Notes: generated by a model not told the origin, from the letters alone. 64,000 bases of DNA from Candidatus Saccharibacteria bacterium UBA2951 (GCA_002348615.1 DEBR01000005.1:1-64000); one strand, 5' to 3'. Shown: positions 42,000 to 50,997, numbered from the stretch's first letter. A program made the numbers and translations.

Positions 42000-42045
42000 C
42001 ACTAGTGAGCATTAGCCAGAAGAGGTATGATTAAGGGTAAGCCTT

Positions 42046-43329
42046 ATGTTTAAACGATTCATACAAAAACAACTTGAAAACAGCGTGCGGGCGTATTTTA
42101 AAGCGCACCCCGAAGTTAAGCTGGTAGCCGTAGCCGGCAGCGTGGGTAAAACGAGCACCAAGACGGCCATTGCAACGGTGCTCAGTAAGAAATTCCGGGT
42201 GCGGATGCTGAACAACAACCACAATACACACATGAGCGCGCCACTTGGCATATTGGGCATAGAATACCCCGAAGAAAACGTGCATAGCGTCATGGCGTGG
42301 GTTAAGGTACTGCTAGCTGCACGTAAGCGCATAAAGGAACCGACCGACGTAGACGTAATCGTACAGGAACTTGGGTCTGACCGAGTGGGCGAAATCGCGC
42401 ATTTTGGTACGTACCTGCGCCCGACCATTGGCGTAGTGACCGGCGTGACGCCGGAGCACATGGAATTCTTTGGCAATATTGAAACGGTGGCGCAGGAAGA
42501 ACTGGCACTCGCAAACTTTAGCGAGCTAGCGGTAATTAACCGCGACGACATTGACGGCCGCTTTGCCGACTTTTTGACCAACCCGAACGTCGATACCTAC
42601 GGGTCGACCGCTGCCGCCGAGTTTAGGATTGAAGTAAAAGACTTTGATATTGAACACGGTTACCAAGGCTGGCTGGTAATGTCGGGTTTTGCCGAAACTT
42701 ACCCGGCCGACCTGCGGGTTATTGGCGAGCACAGCCTGCGGCCGATTTGCGGCGCCGTAGCTGTAGCGGTGAAGCTTGGTATGGGTCCGCGCGAAATCGT
42801 AGAAGGCGTTGAAGACATAACGCCGGTTGAAGGCCGCATGAACTTGCTGCCAGGAATTGAAAAGTCGGTACTTATTGACGACACCTATAACTCCAGCCCG
42901 GCATCGGCGTCGGCTGCCGTGCAGACGCTGTACAACCTGCAGGCACCGCAGCGAATCGCCGTACTGGGTGACATGAACGAACTGGGCGAAACATCCGCTC
43001 ATGAGCACGAAGCAATCGGTCATTTATGCGACCCGAGTCTGCTGGCGTGGGTGGTTACCATCGGACCGGAAAGCGAAAAATACTTGGCGCCAGCTGCCAA
43101 AGCCCGTGGTTGCCAAGTGAGGTCGTTCATGAGCGCGATTGAAGCCGGCGCGTTCGTACGAAGCGTCATTGAAGAAAGTGCTGTGGTACTGGTAAAAGGT
43201 TCACAAACCGGCATTTACGCCGAAGAAACGGTCAAATTGCTTCTGCATTCGACGGCTGACGACCACAAACTGGTCCGTCAGTCGCCGTACTGGATGGAAA
43301 TTAAGAACGCCTTCTTTTCGAAGTTCTAA
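42046..43329 (+). CDS. murF: UDP-MurNAc-tripeptide--D-Ala-D-Ala ligase
   Basis: 427-residue Mur ligase. It has P-loop AGSVGKTSTKTAI (about 31-43), VQELGSDRVGEI, TGVTPEHMEFFG, the catalytic-domain Lys region, and a C-terminal domain with LIDDTYNSSPAS and AVLGDMNELG, which are diagnostic for MurF. The N-terminal substrate domain is truncated compared with E. coli. A TATGAT around 42025 gives a short leader. leuS follows separately. Confidence 0.88.
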   Translation: MFKRFIQKQLENSVRAYFKAHPEVKLVAVAGSVGKTSTKTAIATVLSKKFRVRMLNNNHNTHMSAPLGILGIEYPEENVHSVMAWVKVLLAARKRIKEPTDVDVIVQELGSDRVGEIAHFGTYLRPTIGVVTGVTPEHMEFFGNIETVAQEELALANFSELAVINRDDIDGRFADFLTNPNVDTYGSTAAAEFRIEVKDFDIEHGYQGWLVMSGFAETYPADLRVIGEHSLRPICGAVAVAVKLGMGPREIVEGVEDITPVEGRMNLLPGIEKSVLIDDTYNSSPASASAAVQTLYNLQAPQRIAVLGDMNELGETSAHEHEAIGHLCDPSLLAWVVTIGPESEKYLAPAAKARGCQVRSFMSAIEAGAFVRSVIEESAVVLVKGSQTGIYAEETVKLLLHSTADDHKLVRQSPYWMEIKNAFFSKF

Positions 43330-43381
43330 AGCCAGCCGCGTTTCAGAGCTCTAACATCGGTGATATACTGGTGCTAATACT

Positions 43382-45808
43382 ATGCAGCGATATAATCCAG
43401 CCGAAATCGAACCCAAATGGCAGGCTCGTTGGGACGAGCGTGCCAGCTATAAGGTCGTCGAAGACGATTCTAAGACGAAACTTTACGTGTCGGGCATGTT
43501 CCCGTACCCGAGTGGTAGCGGGCTTCATTCGGGCCACGCCTTCAGCTACACTATCGTCGACACGATAGCCCGGTTTTACCGCGCTCACGGCCACAACGTA
43601 CTGAACCCGATGGGTTGGGACACGTTCGGGTTGCCAGCTGAAAACTATGCCATTAAGACCGGCACGGCGCCGGCCAAAGTTACCGCCGAAAACATTGCGA
43701 ACTTTAAGAACCAGTTTAAGCGCCTTGGTATTTCGATTGACTGGTCGCGCGAAATCAATACGTCAGACCCTGAATATTACAAATGGACCCAGTGGGTGTT
43801 CGCTGAGTTCTTTAAACGTGGATTGGCCTACCAAAAAGAAAGCCTTCAGTGGTGGTGCCCTGTCGACAAGACCGTACTGGCCAACGAACAGGTTGAAGGC
43901 GGCAAGTGTTGGCGCTGCGGCAACGAAGTTGAAAAGAAATCCATGAAGCAGTGGTTCTTCAAGATTACCAACTACGCCGACGCGCTGCTTGACGAAATTC
44001 CAGACTTGGACTGGCCGGAAAAGATCAAAACCGCGCAGACCAATTGGATCGGACGCTCTGTCGGAGCCGAGATTGATTTTGAAGTTGAAGGAACTACAGA
44101 AAAACTGACCGTATTCACGACTCGTCCGGACACCTTGTTCGGCGCGACGTTCATGGTAATTGCGCCTGAACACCGATTGGTCGGCAGCCTTACGACCGAC
44201 GAAACCCGCGAAGCGGTTGACGCGTACGTGAAAGCCGCGATTAAGAAGTCCGAAATTGAACGCATGAGCGAAGGCAAGCAAAAAACTGGTGTCTTTACCG
44301 GTTCACATGCCATTAACCCTGCAACCGGCGAAAAGATTCAAATTTGGATTGCTGATTATGTACTAGCTGGCTACGGAACCGGCGCGATCATGGCCGTACC
44401 GGCGCACGACGAACGCGATTTCGACTTTGCGATGGCCTACGATTTGCCAATTGTTGAAGTCGTTGAACGCCCGGCCGGCGTGCAGGATGGTACTGCGTTC
44501 GCTGCCGAAGGCGTGATAATGAATAGTGGTGACTTTGACGGCCGCCCGGCAAGTGACGTACGTGAAGAAATTGTGGCATGGTTGGAAGAACAGGGTGTCG
44601 GCCACGCGAAGACGACCTACAAAATGCGCGACTGGCTGATAAGTCGTCAGCGGTATTGGGGCGCTCCGATTCCGATTATTCACTGTGACGAGCACGGTGC
44701 GGTTGCCGTTCCTGAAGAGCAGCTGCCGGTCATGCTGCCCGAAGTTGAAGATTATGCGCCGAAAGGCGACGGACGTTCGGCGCTAGCAAGCGTGGATGAT
44801 TGGGTGAATACGACCTGCCCGACTTGCGGCAAACCAGCCAAACGCGAAACCGATACTATGGACGGCTACGCCTGCTCAAGCTGGTACTTGCTGCGCTACG
44901 CCGACCCGCATAATAGCGACCAAGCATGGGAGCCGGCCAAAGCGAACTACTGGACACCTGTCGATTACTATGTTGGTGGCGACCATGCCGTAGCACACCT
45001 GCTATACGTGCGGTTCTGGAGCCACGTGTTCAAAGAAATGGGCTTAGTCGAAACCCGCGAACCAGTCAAAAAACTGGTCTACCACGGCTACGTGAACGCC
45101 GAAGACGGCCGTAAGATGAGTAAGAGTCTAGGCAACGTCATTGACCCACTGGACATTATTGACCAAGGATACGGCGCCGACACGCTGCGTACCTATGTGC
45201 TGTTCATGGGCCCGATTGAACTTGATTCTGCCTGGAGCTCGCAGGGAGTGGGCGGCGTACACCGGTTCTTGAACCGCGTGTGGACATTAACGCAGGAATA
45301 CCTGGCAGCCGAACAAAACCGCAATCCGATAAATCAGAATGTCGAAGCGATTCGTCACCGTACGATCAAAAAAGTCACGAACGATTACCGCAACCTTAGC
45401 TTCAACACCGCCATCGCGGCCTTAATGGAATACGTGAATGAACTATACAAGGCAAGAACGAACGGGTTTGATGACAGTTGGAAAGCGCACCTAGACAGCT
45501 TGGTGCAACTGCTCAGTCCGTTCGCGCCGCACATGACAGCCGAACTATGGGAGCAGCTTGGTCACGATACATCACTCGATACCGAACCTTGGCCGATATG
45601 GGATGAAGCCCTAACGAAGACCGAGACGATAACTATTGCCGTGCAAGTGAACGGTAAACTGCGTTCTACGATTGAGCTGCCTGTCGGTGTTAGCGAAGCC
45701 GAAGCGAAAGCGGCGGCTCTTGCCGACGAGAACGTGAAGCGCCATGTGACGGGCGAACCAAAGAAAGTCATTTACGTAGCCGGACGGCTCGTCAGTATCG
45801 TCGTGTAA
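43382..45808 (+). CDS. leuS: Leucyl-tRNA synthetase
   Basis: 808-residue class I synthetase. HIGH appears as HSGH in SGLHSGHAFSY, and KMSKS is in GRKMSKSLGN. The editing CP1 domain contains TTRPDTLFGATF and the discriminating Asp region VPAHDERDFDFA. A zinc-binding CWRCG pair and a second CPTC pair are present. A C-terminal domain with VNGKLR completes it. A TATACT at 43364 gives a leader of about 5 nt. It charges the two tRNA-Leu species seen at 19-20 kb. Confidence 0.95.
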   Translation: MQRYNPAEIEPKWQARWDERASYKVVEDDSKTKLYVSGMFPYPSGSGLHSGHAFSYTIVDTIARFYRAHGHNVLNPMGWDTFGLPAENYAIKTGTAPAKVTAENIANFKNQFKRLGISIDWSREINTSDPEYYKWTQWVFAEFFKRGLAYQKESLQWWCPVDKTVLANEQVEGGKCWRCGNEVEKKSMKQWFFKITNYADALLDEIPDLDWPEKIKTAQTNWIGRSVGAEIDFEVEGTTEKLTVFTTRPDTLFGATFMVIAPEHRLVGSLTTDETREAVDAYVKAAIKKSEIERMSEGKQKTGVFTGSHAINPATGEKIQIWIADYVLAGYGTGAIMAVPAHDERDFDFAMAYDLPIVEVVERPAGVQDGTAFAAEGVIMNSGDFDGRPASDVREEIVAWLEEQGVGHAKTTYKMRDWLISRQRYWGAPIPIIHCDEHGAVAVPEEQLPVMLPEVEDYAPKGDGRSALASVDDWVNTTCPTCGKPAKRETDTMDGYACSSWYLLRYADPHNSDQAWEPAKANYWTPVDYYVGGDHAVAHLLYVRFWSHVFKEMGLVETREPVKKLVYHGYVNAEDGRKMSKSLGNVIDPLDIIDQGYGADTLRTYVLFMGPIELDSAWSSQGVGGVHRFLNRVWTLTQEYLAAEQNRNPINQNVEAIRHRTIKKVTNDYRNLSFNTAIAALMEYVNELYKARTNGFDDSWKAHLDSLVQLLSPFAPHMTAELWEQLGHDTSLDTEPWPIWDEALTKTETITIAVQVNGKLRSTIELPVGVSEAEAKAAALADENVKRHVTGEPKKVIYVAGRLVSIVV

Positions 45809-45825
45809 CAAATGCGCCGGTCTAC

Positions 45826-45854
45826 TTGAGGTAACCTCGAGTATCAGGTATAAT
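45826..45854 (+). promoter_or_regulatory. rpmF promoter with palindromic -35
   Basis: TTGAGG (45826-45831), 17 nt, TATAAT (45849-45854). The -35 lies in an inverted repeat ACTTGAGG/CCTCGAGT (45824-45842), which could bind a regulator. Confidence 0.65.
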
Positions 45855-45895
45855 GCTCTCTAAGTTTATACCAACCTGAAAAGGAGAACATTTCA

Positions 45896-46036
45896 ATGGG
45901 ACAACCAAAGAAACAGTCGAGTCCGCGCAAGACCGGACTCCGACGCAGTCACCTGCGTCTTAAGCTTGCACGCGCTGTTAACGCTAAGTCACCGGTCAAA
46001 GTAAAGACGACCAAGCGCGAAACAGGCAAAAAATAA
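45896..46036 (+). CDS. rpmF: Ribosomal protein bL32, zinc-free short form
   Basis: 46 residues: MGQPKKQSSPRKTGLRRSHL and a basic rest. It aligns with the L32 N-terminus (PKK..S..R...RR.H..L), but the usual C-terminal zinc ribbon with four Cys is missing. AAGGAGAAC precedes the ATG. It has its own promoter and terminator between leuS and nusB, a position where L32 is plausible. It is too short to be scored by length alone; the call rests on the N-terminal pattern. Confidence 0.72.
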   Translation: MGQPKKQSSPRKTGLRRSHLRLKLARAVNAKSPVKVKTTKRETGKK

Positions 46037-46049
46037 CCGCTCTTTAATA

Positions 46050-46069
46050 AGCGCCCAGCTGGGCGTTTC
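46050..46069 (+). terminator. rpmF terminator
   Basis: CGCCCAG/CTGGGCG palindrome (46052-46065) followed by TTTC; moderate strength. Confidence 0.6.
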
Positions 46070-46101
46070 AAGCAATATTCAAAGAAAGAACCAAACGCAA
46101 G

Positions 46102-46566
46102 ATGGCATCCAACCGACACTTAGGAAGAATCGTAGCTCTTCAAACCCTCTACGAATATGAATTCCGACGCCAGTCAGAAGATACGAATCTTGACCTTGCA
46201 GAAGTACTGGGCCGAAACATTGAACGCTACAAAGAAGCGATCGATGACAAAGATTTCGTCAGCGCGCTCGTGGACGGTGTTTTGGAACACCAGGACGACC
46301 TGGACGCCAAGTTGCAACCGATGGCACCTGGCTGGCCGCTCGACCAGATAGCCCGAATAGACCGCAACGTACTCCGTATCGGCTTATACGAGCTGCTTTA
46401 CAAAGCAGACTCTGTGCCGCCAAAGGTCGTGATCAACGAAGCGGTCGAGCTTGCGAAAGCGTTTGGTTCTGATAATTCGAGCAAGTTTATCAACGGGGTG
46501 CTAGGCACCGCGTTCCGTACACTTGTTGAAGCAGAGGACCAACCTGATGCAGCAACCAATAACTGA
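46102..46566 (+). CDS. nusB: Transcription antitermination factor NusB
   Basis: 154 residues, all helical, with the NusB core RIVALQTLYEYEF at the start and the C-terminal signature KVVINEAVELAKAFGSDNSSKFINGVLG split over two helices. It binds boxA RNA with S10 in rRNA antitermination. The first gene of a cluster in which its end overlaps the NUDIX gene by 20 nt and that overlaps rnc by 4 nt. Confidence 0.93.
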   Translation: MASNRHLGRIVALQTLYEYEFRRQSEDTNLDLAEVLGRNIERYKEAIDDKDFVSALVDGVLEHQDDLDAKLQPMAPGWPLDQIARIDRNVLRIGLYELLYKADSVPPKVVINEAVELAKAFGSDNSSKFINGVLGTAFRTLVEAEDQPDAATNN

Positions 46567-47047
46567 TAAGTTCAAAAAATATTTTTCGAACCGTTCAAAA
46601 AAGCCTTCAATCCAAGAAATCGTCCGCGAACCGACCGCTGGCGGTATAGTATTTCGCCGCAATAAAAAAGGCGAGATTGAAATTCTATTGATTCAGGACG
46701 CCAAAGACCGTTGGACGATTCCAAAAGGGCATATTGAAGAAGGCGAAACCGCCCAAGTTACCGCCAAGCGCGAAATCGGCGAAGAAGCCGGACTGGACGA
46801 CGTGGACATGCTTGGGTGGCTTGGCAAGATTCACTTCCGCTACCGCCGGCTCGACAAGCTGGTGCTTATGACGACGCAGATTTACCTGGTTCGTGCCAAG
46901 GGCGACACGAACGCCATTAAAAAAGAAGAGTGGATGAACGGCATTAAGTGGTTCAAGTTCGCCGATGCGCTGGATGCGATTGAATACGAAGACATTGGCA
47001 AGTTAATGTTACTGGCCATGAAAAAAATCAGACAGGAGAACCTATGA
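46547..47047 (+). CDS. NUDIX hydrolase
   Basis: 166 residues from the ATG at 46547 (AGAGGACC upstream; an earlier in-frame ATG at 46523 lies deeper in nusB). The Nudix box ends TAKREIGEEAGLDD, preceded by GHIEEGE. An N-terminal 25-residue basic extension precedes the domain. The location between nusB and rnc suggests an RNA-related role such as diadenosine polyphosphate or cap-like NAD/ppp removal, but this is only inferred. Confidence 0.85.
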   Translation: MQQPITDKFKKYFSNRSKKPSIQEIVREPTAGGIVFRRNKKGEIEILLIQDAKDRWTIPKGHIEEGETAQVTAKREIGEEAGLDDVDMLGWLGKIHFRYRRLDKLVLMTTQIYLVRAKGDTNAIKKEEWMNGIKWFKFADALDAIEYEDIGKLMLLAMKKIRQENL

Positions 47048-47769
47048 GCGGCATGCCGACGGCACCATACCAAGAATTCGCGAAAACGGTGCTTGGGTTT
47101 GAATTCAAGGACATTCAGCTGCTAGTTACCGCTTTAACTCATCGCAGCTACGTGAACGAGCATAAAAAAAGCGTGACGGAACATAACGAACGTTTGGAAT
47201 TTTTGGGCGACGCGGTGCTGGAACTGGCCGTGACCGATTACTTGTTTGAGAATTACACCGAGCCGGAAGGTACGCTGACGAGTTGGCGGGCGGCTTTGGT
47301 ACGTACCGAAAGTATCGGCGAAGCCGGCGACAAGTTGGGGTACGAACCGCTGCTTCGCATGTCGCGTGGCGAACGACAGGGAAGCGACCGGGCGCGTCAG
47401 CAAATCTTGGCGAACGCGTTTGAAGCTGTTATTGGCGCGATTTACCTTGAACGAGGCTACAAAGACGCCGAAGCGTTCATTAACAGGCACATCACATCTA
47501 AGCTTGAGAATATTCTAGAAGAAGGCTCATGGCGCGACCCGAAGTCGCACTTGCAAGAGGTTTCACAGCGGATAGACGGTGCTACGCCGCAATACAAAGT
47601 GCTTGAAGAAGTCGGACCAGACCACGACAAGGTATTTACGCTCGGCGTCTATGTCGCTGGCAAGCAGATGGGCAAGGGCACGGGCCATTCCAAGCAAATC
47701 GCCCAGCAAAAAGCGGCTCAAGCAGCATTGATCAAGTACCAGAGCGAAAGCAGTTCGCTAACAGATTGA
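47044..47769 (+). CDS. rnc: Ribonuclease III
   Basis: 241-residue dsRNA endonuclease. The catalytic signature is HNERLEFLGDAVLEL (about 40-54), followed by the second acid region NAFEAVIGAIYLERG. A C-terminal dsRNA-binding domain (about 160-235) ends in KQIAQQKAAQAAL. It processes rRNA precursors and structured RNAs. It overlaps the NUDIX gene by 4 nt. Confidence 0.95.
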   Translation: MSGMPTAPYQEFAKTVLGFEFKDIQLLVTALTHRSYVNEHKKSVTEHNERLEFLGDAVLELAVTDYLFENYTEPEGTLTSWRAALVRTESIGEAGDKLGYEPLLRMSRGERQGSDRARQQILANAFEAVIGAIYLERGYKDAEAFINRHITSKLENILEEGSWRDPKSHLQEVSQRIDGATPQYKVLEEVGPDHDKVFTLGVYVAGKQMGKGTGHSKQIAQQKAAQAALIKYQSESSSLTD

Positions 47770-47794
47770 CAGGTGTCACGAAATAGCGTAGAAT
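47766..47794 (+). promoter_or_regulatory. rpsP promoter
   Basis: TTGACA (47766-47771, overlapping the rnc stop), 17 nt, TAGAAT (47789-47794). The leader is about 47 nt with AAGGAAG. Confidence 0.75.
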
Positions 47795-47847
47795 CATACG
47801 AAGTAGAAATACCAAATCTAACGATTCAATAAGGAAGTTTTATTTTT

Positions 47848-48261
47848 ATGCTCGCAATCCGCTTGCAACGACTCGGCCGCAAAGGCTACCCAGTATACCG
47901 TTTGGCCGTTCAGGAAGCCCAACGCCACCCTTCGAGTGGTCGCGTTGTCGCTTACGTCGGTACGTACAACCCACACACCAAAGAAGCTAGCGTTCAAGTT
48001 GAAGCAGCACAAAAATACCTTGACAACGGCGCTCAGCCGACCCCTCGTGTCGTCAAATTGCTGAGTGACGCCGGTGTTAAACTGCCGTCATGGGTAAAGC
48101 AGCCTGCAACCGACAAGCAAAAGTCTATTCGTAACGCCGAAAAGCTGCGCCGCAACCAACCAAAAGAAGAAGTGGTTGAAGAGCCGGTTGCTGAAGAAGC
48201 ACCAGCTGAAACTCCTGCTACAGAAGAAGCTCCAGTCGAAGAAACAGCCGACAAAGAATAG
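47848..48261 (+). CDS. rpsP: Ribosomal protein bS16
   Basis: 137 residues. The S16 core (about 1-80) opens LAIRLQRLGRKGYPVYRLAV and has VGTYNPHTKEA. A ~55-residue tail of K-rich then E/A/P-rich sequence extends beyond the usual length of 80-90. The usual partners rimM and rplS are not in the cluster; instead a pilin, khpA and trmD follow. Confidence 0.93.
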   Translation: MLAIRLQRLGRKGYPVYRLAVQEAQRHPSSGRVVAYVGTYNPHTKEASVQVEAAQKYLDNGAQPTPRVVKLLSDAGVKLPSWVKQPATDKQKSIRNAEKLRRNQPKEEVVEEPVAEEAPAETPATEEAPVEETADKE

Positions 48262-48299
48262 TCCCCGTCCAGAAATCGACGAAGCGAAAGCGCTCATGC

Positions 48300-48305
48300 T
48301 ACAAT
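48300..48305 (+). promoter_or_regulatory. Pilin -10, leaderless
   Basis: TACAAT, exactly 6 nt, ATG at 48312. Confidence 0.65.
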
Positions 48306-48311
48306 ACCGCC

Positions 48312-48830
48312 ATGCATAAGCGCTTTTTTGCTGGCTTTACGGTTGCCGAACTACTTATCGTTATAGTCGTGATCGGCATAATCGCCGGAATCGCCATGAT
48401 TTCTTACAGGGGGGTGCAGCTAAGAGGGCACGATACGGCCGTGCAAGACAACTTGTCGAAGATTGCCGAGGGCTACAATAACTACTTTACCGACAACAAT
48501 GTTTATCCGCCCGCCGATTCGACCCTGAGTACCGCGAAGGTGCAGGTAAATCGGGCAAGTTATGACAACACGGCGACGTCCGGTGCGATGGTGTACTGTA
48601 CGAATGCCGCCCGTTCCGAGTATGTGCTGTTGGCGCGTTCGAAGAGTGGAAAAGCGTATTACGTAGTAAGTGAGGGTCCGGTCAAAAGCTTTACGGGTAC
48701 GTACCCTGTGACGACCGGTAGCCCGACCGTCGCGTCGGCATGCGACCCGCTACTAGGGTCTGCAACCGCTTCGTTCGCCTGGATCAATTCCGGTGGTACG
48801 ACAAGCGGGACATGGAACTACAGCTATTAA
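48312..48830 (+). CDS. Type IV pilin-like protein
   Basis: 172 residues with the prepilin motif AG/FTVAELLIVIVVIGIIAG (cleavage about residue 8, Glu at mature position 5). The globular domain has two Cys (YCTNA and SACDP) compatible with a pilin loop disulfide and ends in aromatic residues (WNYSY). It is inserted between rpsP and khpA with a private leaderless promoter, so it does not depend on the ribosomal cluster. Confidence 0.85.
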   Translation: MHKRFFAGFTVAELLIVIVVIGIIAGIAMISYRGVQLRGHDTAVQDNLSKIAEGYNNYFTDNNVYPPADSTLSTAKVQVNRASYDNTATSGAMVYCTNAARSEYVLLARSKSGKAYYVVSEGPVKSFTGTYPVTTGSPTVASACDPLLGSATASFAWINSGGTTSGTWNYSY

Positions 48831-48891
48831 CCGCGTGGTATAATTGATTTACAAATCGGTAGTGATTACGGAGACCCTGGAGACTGAGACT

Positions 48892-49287
48892 ATGACAACA
48901 ATTGACCAACAATTCGTAGAATATATCGTCAAATCACTTGTCGGCCACCCCGACGACGTTGTCATTGAGCGTGTCATTGACGAAAAAGGTGTACTACTCA
49001 CTCTGACTGTTAACCCGGACGACCTTGGACGTGTCATTGGCAAGCGCGGCATGACTGCCCAAAGTCTTCGTACGCTGCTTAGGGCACTAGGAACCAAGAA
49101 TGACGCCCGTTACAACTTGAAGATCGTGAACAACGACGAAGACCGCGAACAGTACGCTAGCCAATCAAATGATGAATCTGACCAGGTTGTGGAAGAATCA
49201 ACAGATACAGCTGTGGAAAACGAGCAATCAGACCTGGCAAAAAATACTCGTAAAGAGCTTGCCGAACTCGACGACCTCGATATATAA
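48892..49287 (+). CDS. khpA: KH-domain RNA-binding protein KhpA
   Basis: 131 residues from the ATG at 48892 (GGAG 9 nt upstream; an earlier ATG at 48844 overlaps the -10 TATAAT). A single type II KH domain covers about 1-80 with the GxxG loop in GRVIGKRGMTAQSLRTLL. A C-terminal ~45-residue acidic tail is unusual, as KhpA is normally about 80 residues. The rpsP-khpA-trmD order is common in bacteria. Confidence 0.9.
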   Translation: MTTIDQQFVEYIVKSLVGHPDDVVIERVIDEKGVLLTLTVNPDDLGRVIGKRGMTAQSLRTLLRALGTKNDARYNLKIVNNDEDREQYASQSNDESDQVVEESTDTAVENEQSDLAKNTRKELAELDDLDI

Positions 49288-49309
49288 TCATAAACAGTTC
49301 AACAGCACT

Positions 49310-49402
49310 GCGAGAACTACAAAAAGCTCTATGCGAGCAAACCTAAAGGTTTGAGAGCCTTATATGTGACAAAAACCGTCCGAACTCGGACGGTTTTTGT
49401 TT
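49310..49402 (+). terminator. Structured 3' region and terminator after khpA
   Basis: A stem-loop with outer GCTCT/AGAGC and inner CAAACC/GGTTTG arms (49325-49359) is followed by a 14-bp perfect hairpin (49369-49382 with 49387-49400, loop AACT) with T5 in the 3' arm. The second is a strong, near-symmetric terminator. Confidence 0.8.
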
Positions 49403-49475
49403 GAAGAGACATACTACTGTCTTTTAATAATACCATGTATAGACATAAAAATCAATAGCTGGTACTCTAGTACAG

Positions 49476-50138
49476 ATGAGAAAGTTCCAGGTCATAACGC
49501 TTTTTCCAGATATGTTCACCGGCGTGTTCGGTAGTTCCATGATGTGGAAGGCACAGAACGGCGAGCACGTGGAGCTTTCGACGATTAATCTGCGTGACTT
49601 CGGCCTGGGGCCGCGTCGTCAGGTTGACGATACACCGTATGGCGGCGGTGACGGCATGCTATTAAAGCCTGAACCGTTGTTCGCGGCCGTCGAGCACGCG
49701 AAGTCGCTTGACCCTTCCGCGAAGGTGCTGCTTATGACACCGCGTGGCGAACGCTGGAAGCAAGAAACGGCGCAGGCATACGCTGACACCGACAACGGCT
49801 ATATATTTATCTGCGGGCGGTACGAAGGGTACGACGAGCGCATAGTTAGCCTGGTGGACACGCAACTGAGCGTCGGCGATTATGTACTAACTGGCGGCGA
49901 GCTCCCGGCTATGACAATAATCGATAGCATCGTTCGGTTGATACCAGGTGTACTCGGCGGCGAATCGAGCGCCGAAATCGAAAGTTTTTCCGACGGTGAA
50001 ACGTTAGAATACCCGCAGTACACCCGACCTGAAGAATTCCGGGGCATGAAAGTACCCGACGTGCTTCTCAGTGGCCATCACGGCGAGATCGCCAAATGGC
50101 GTCAGCAGAACAGCCTGAAAAGCAAAGAGGACTCGTAA
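49476..50138 (+). CDS. trmD: tRNA (guanine-N1-)-methyltransferase
   Basis: 220-residue SPOUT methyltransferase for m1G37, needed to prevent +1 frameshifting. Motifs are RRQVDDTPYGGGDGM, FICGRYEGYDER (trefoil knot) and GDYVLTGGELPAM. It is slightly shorter than E. coli TrmD (255), missing C-terminal residues. A weak -10 (TACTCT) 7 nt upstream suggests a leaderless message. The gene ends inside its own terminator hairpin. Confidence 0.95.
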   Translation: MRKFQVITLFPDMFTGVFGSSMMWKAQNGEHVELSTINLRDFGLGPRRQVDDTPYGGGDGMLLKPEPLFAAVEHAKSLDPSAKVLLMTPRGERWKQETAQAYADTDNGYIFICGRYEGYDERIVSLVDTQLSVGDYVLTGGELPAMTIIDSIVRLIPGVLGGESSAEIESFSDGETLEYPQYTRPEEFRGMKVPDVLLSGHHGEIAKWRQQNSLKSKEDS

Positions 50139-50152
50139 GAGTCCTCTTGCTT
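50125..50152 (+). terminator. trmD terminator overlapping its stop codon
   Basis: A 10-bp perfect stem (50125-50134 with 50139-50148) has the GTAA loop containing the TAA stop. Only a weak T-rich tail follows. Confidence 0.6.
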
Positions 50153-50302
50153 GTTGTGGTGGATGTCGTAGAGCGAGCAGTCACATTTTTTTGTTGGAGT
50201 TTTTGTTTTTGTAACGTCGCTGTCCATCACTTTAAACGGTCTAGCATAAAAACACAAGCGTAATTTTCAAAATAACAACAGTTATCATACAGGGCATGTG
50301 GC
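50153..50302. other. Intergenic region with no recognised feature
   Basis: About 150 bases with T-runs and no convincing ORF, repeat or hairpin. It is the first clearly AT-richer stretch before the accessory block. Confidence 0.5.
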
Positions 50303-50308
50303 TATAAT
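50303..50308 (+). promoter_or_regulatory. -10 of the 50315 gene, leaderless
   Basis: TATAAT, exactly 6 nt, ATG. Confidence 0.7.
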
Positions 50309-50314
50309 AAAGTT

Positions 50315-50779
50315 ATGAAGATCATTCCTTCGTATGGACCGACGCGGAATCCGCGTACAAGGGTGACCGCATGGGTATGCGCAGGCCTATTAGTAATTAT
50401 GCTCGTCAGCCAACTTTTTTCGTACGAGGACTTCGCATCGACGTTGAATATTCTTTTGCCAATCAACGAGCAGCCGTTGATTCACTTGACCGCGGCGCTT
50501 GCCGTAATAGCGGAACTACTTGCATTACCGTACCTACTTGGCATGTACCTGTCCGCGTTCCTGCGTGTGGTGAGCGCTTTGTTCGCGGCTCTCGCTTCGA
50601 CATTTTGGCTTATCGTTGCGCTTACGAACGCTCACGCGGCAAACAGTGGTCTGTTTTCGACGACATTCGTTTTGCCTGGCGGTATTTTGGCAGCTGTATG
50701 GACATTCGTCCTATTTGGTACGCTTGCGACGGTCATATACACTGACAGTAAGTTTCGTCACGATACCTCCACCTCTTGA
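50315..50779 (+). CDS. Four-helix membrane protein
   Basis: 154 residues with four hydrophobic helices (about 22-40, 52-72, 78-105, 118-140) and short loops. The pattern resembles DoxX-like or DUF-type small membrane proteins, but I cannot name the family. It is leaderless. It is followed by the tRNA-Gln promoter, whose -35 overlaps its stop codon. Confidence 0.7.
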   Translation: MKIIPSYGPTRNPRTRVTAWVCAGLLVIMLVSQLFSYEDFASTLNILLPINEQPLIHLTAALAVIAELLALPYLLGMYLSAFLRVVSALFAALASTFWLIVALTNAHAANSGLFSTTFVLPGGILAAVWTFVLFGTLATVIYTDSKFRHDTSTS

Positions 50780-50804
50780 GGTAAACGGCATTCTACGGTA
50801 CAAT
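50776..50804 (+). promoter_or_regulatory. tRNA-Gln promoter
   Basis: TTGAGG (50776-50781), 17 nt, TACAAT (50799-50804). The -35 is part of the inverted repeat ACCTC/GAGGT, as with rpmF. Confidence 0.75.
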
Positions 50805-50826
50805 TTATTTCTGTACAACCAGATAT

Positions 50827-50900
50827 TGGGGATTAGCCAAGCGGTAAGGCAGTGGGTTCTGGTCCCATGATCGGGGGTTCGAATCCCTCATCCCCAGCCA
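50827..50900 (+). tRNA. tRNA-Gln (CTG)
   Basis: 74 nt with CCA. The acceptor TGGGGAT pairs with ATCCCCA (U1-A72, typical of glutamine tRNA). The anticodon loop TTCTGGT gives CTG. Confidence 0.94.
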
Positions 50901-50914
50901 AGTGCGACTGTTAG

Positions 50915-50946
50915 AAATGTGACCCATATGGGTCACATTTAATATT
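50915..50946 (+). terminator. tRNA-Gln terminator
   Basis: An 11-bp perfect stem with ATAT loop (50915-50925 with 50930-50940), then T/A-rich sequence. Confidence 0.8.
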
Positions 50947-50997
50947 TATTCCATATTCTGTGCGATACAATGACTACAGTTACATGGGGCGTTTATA

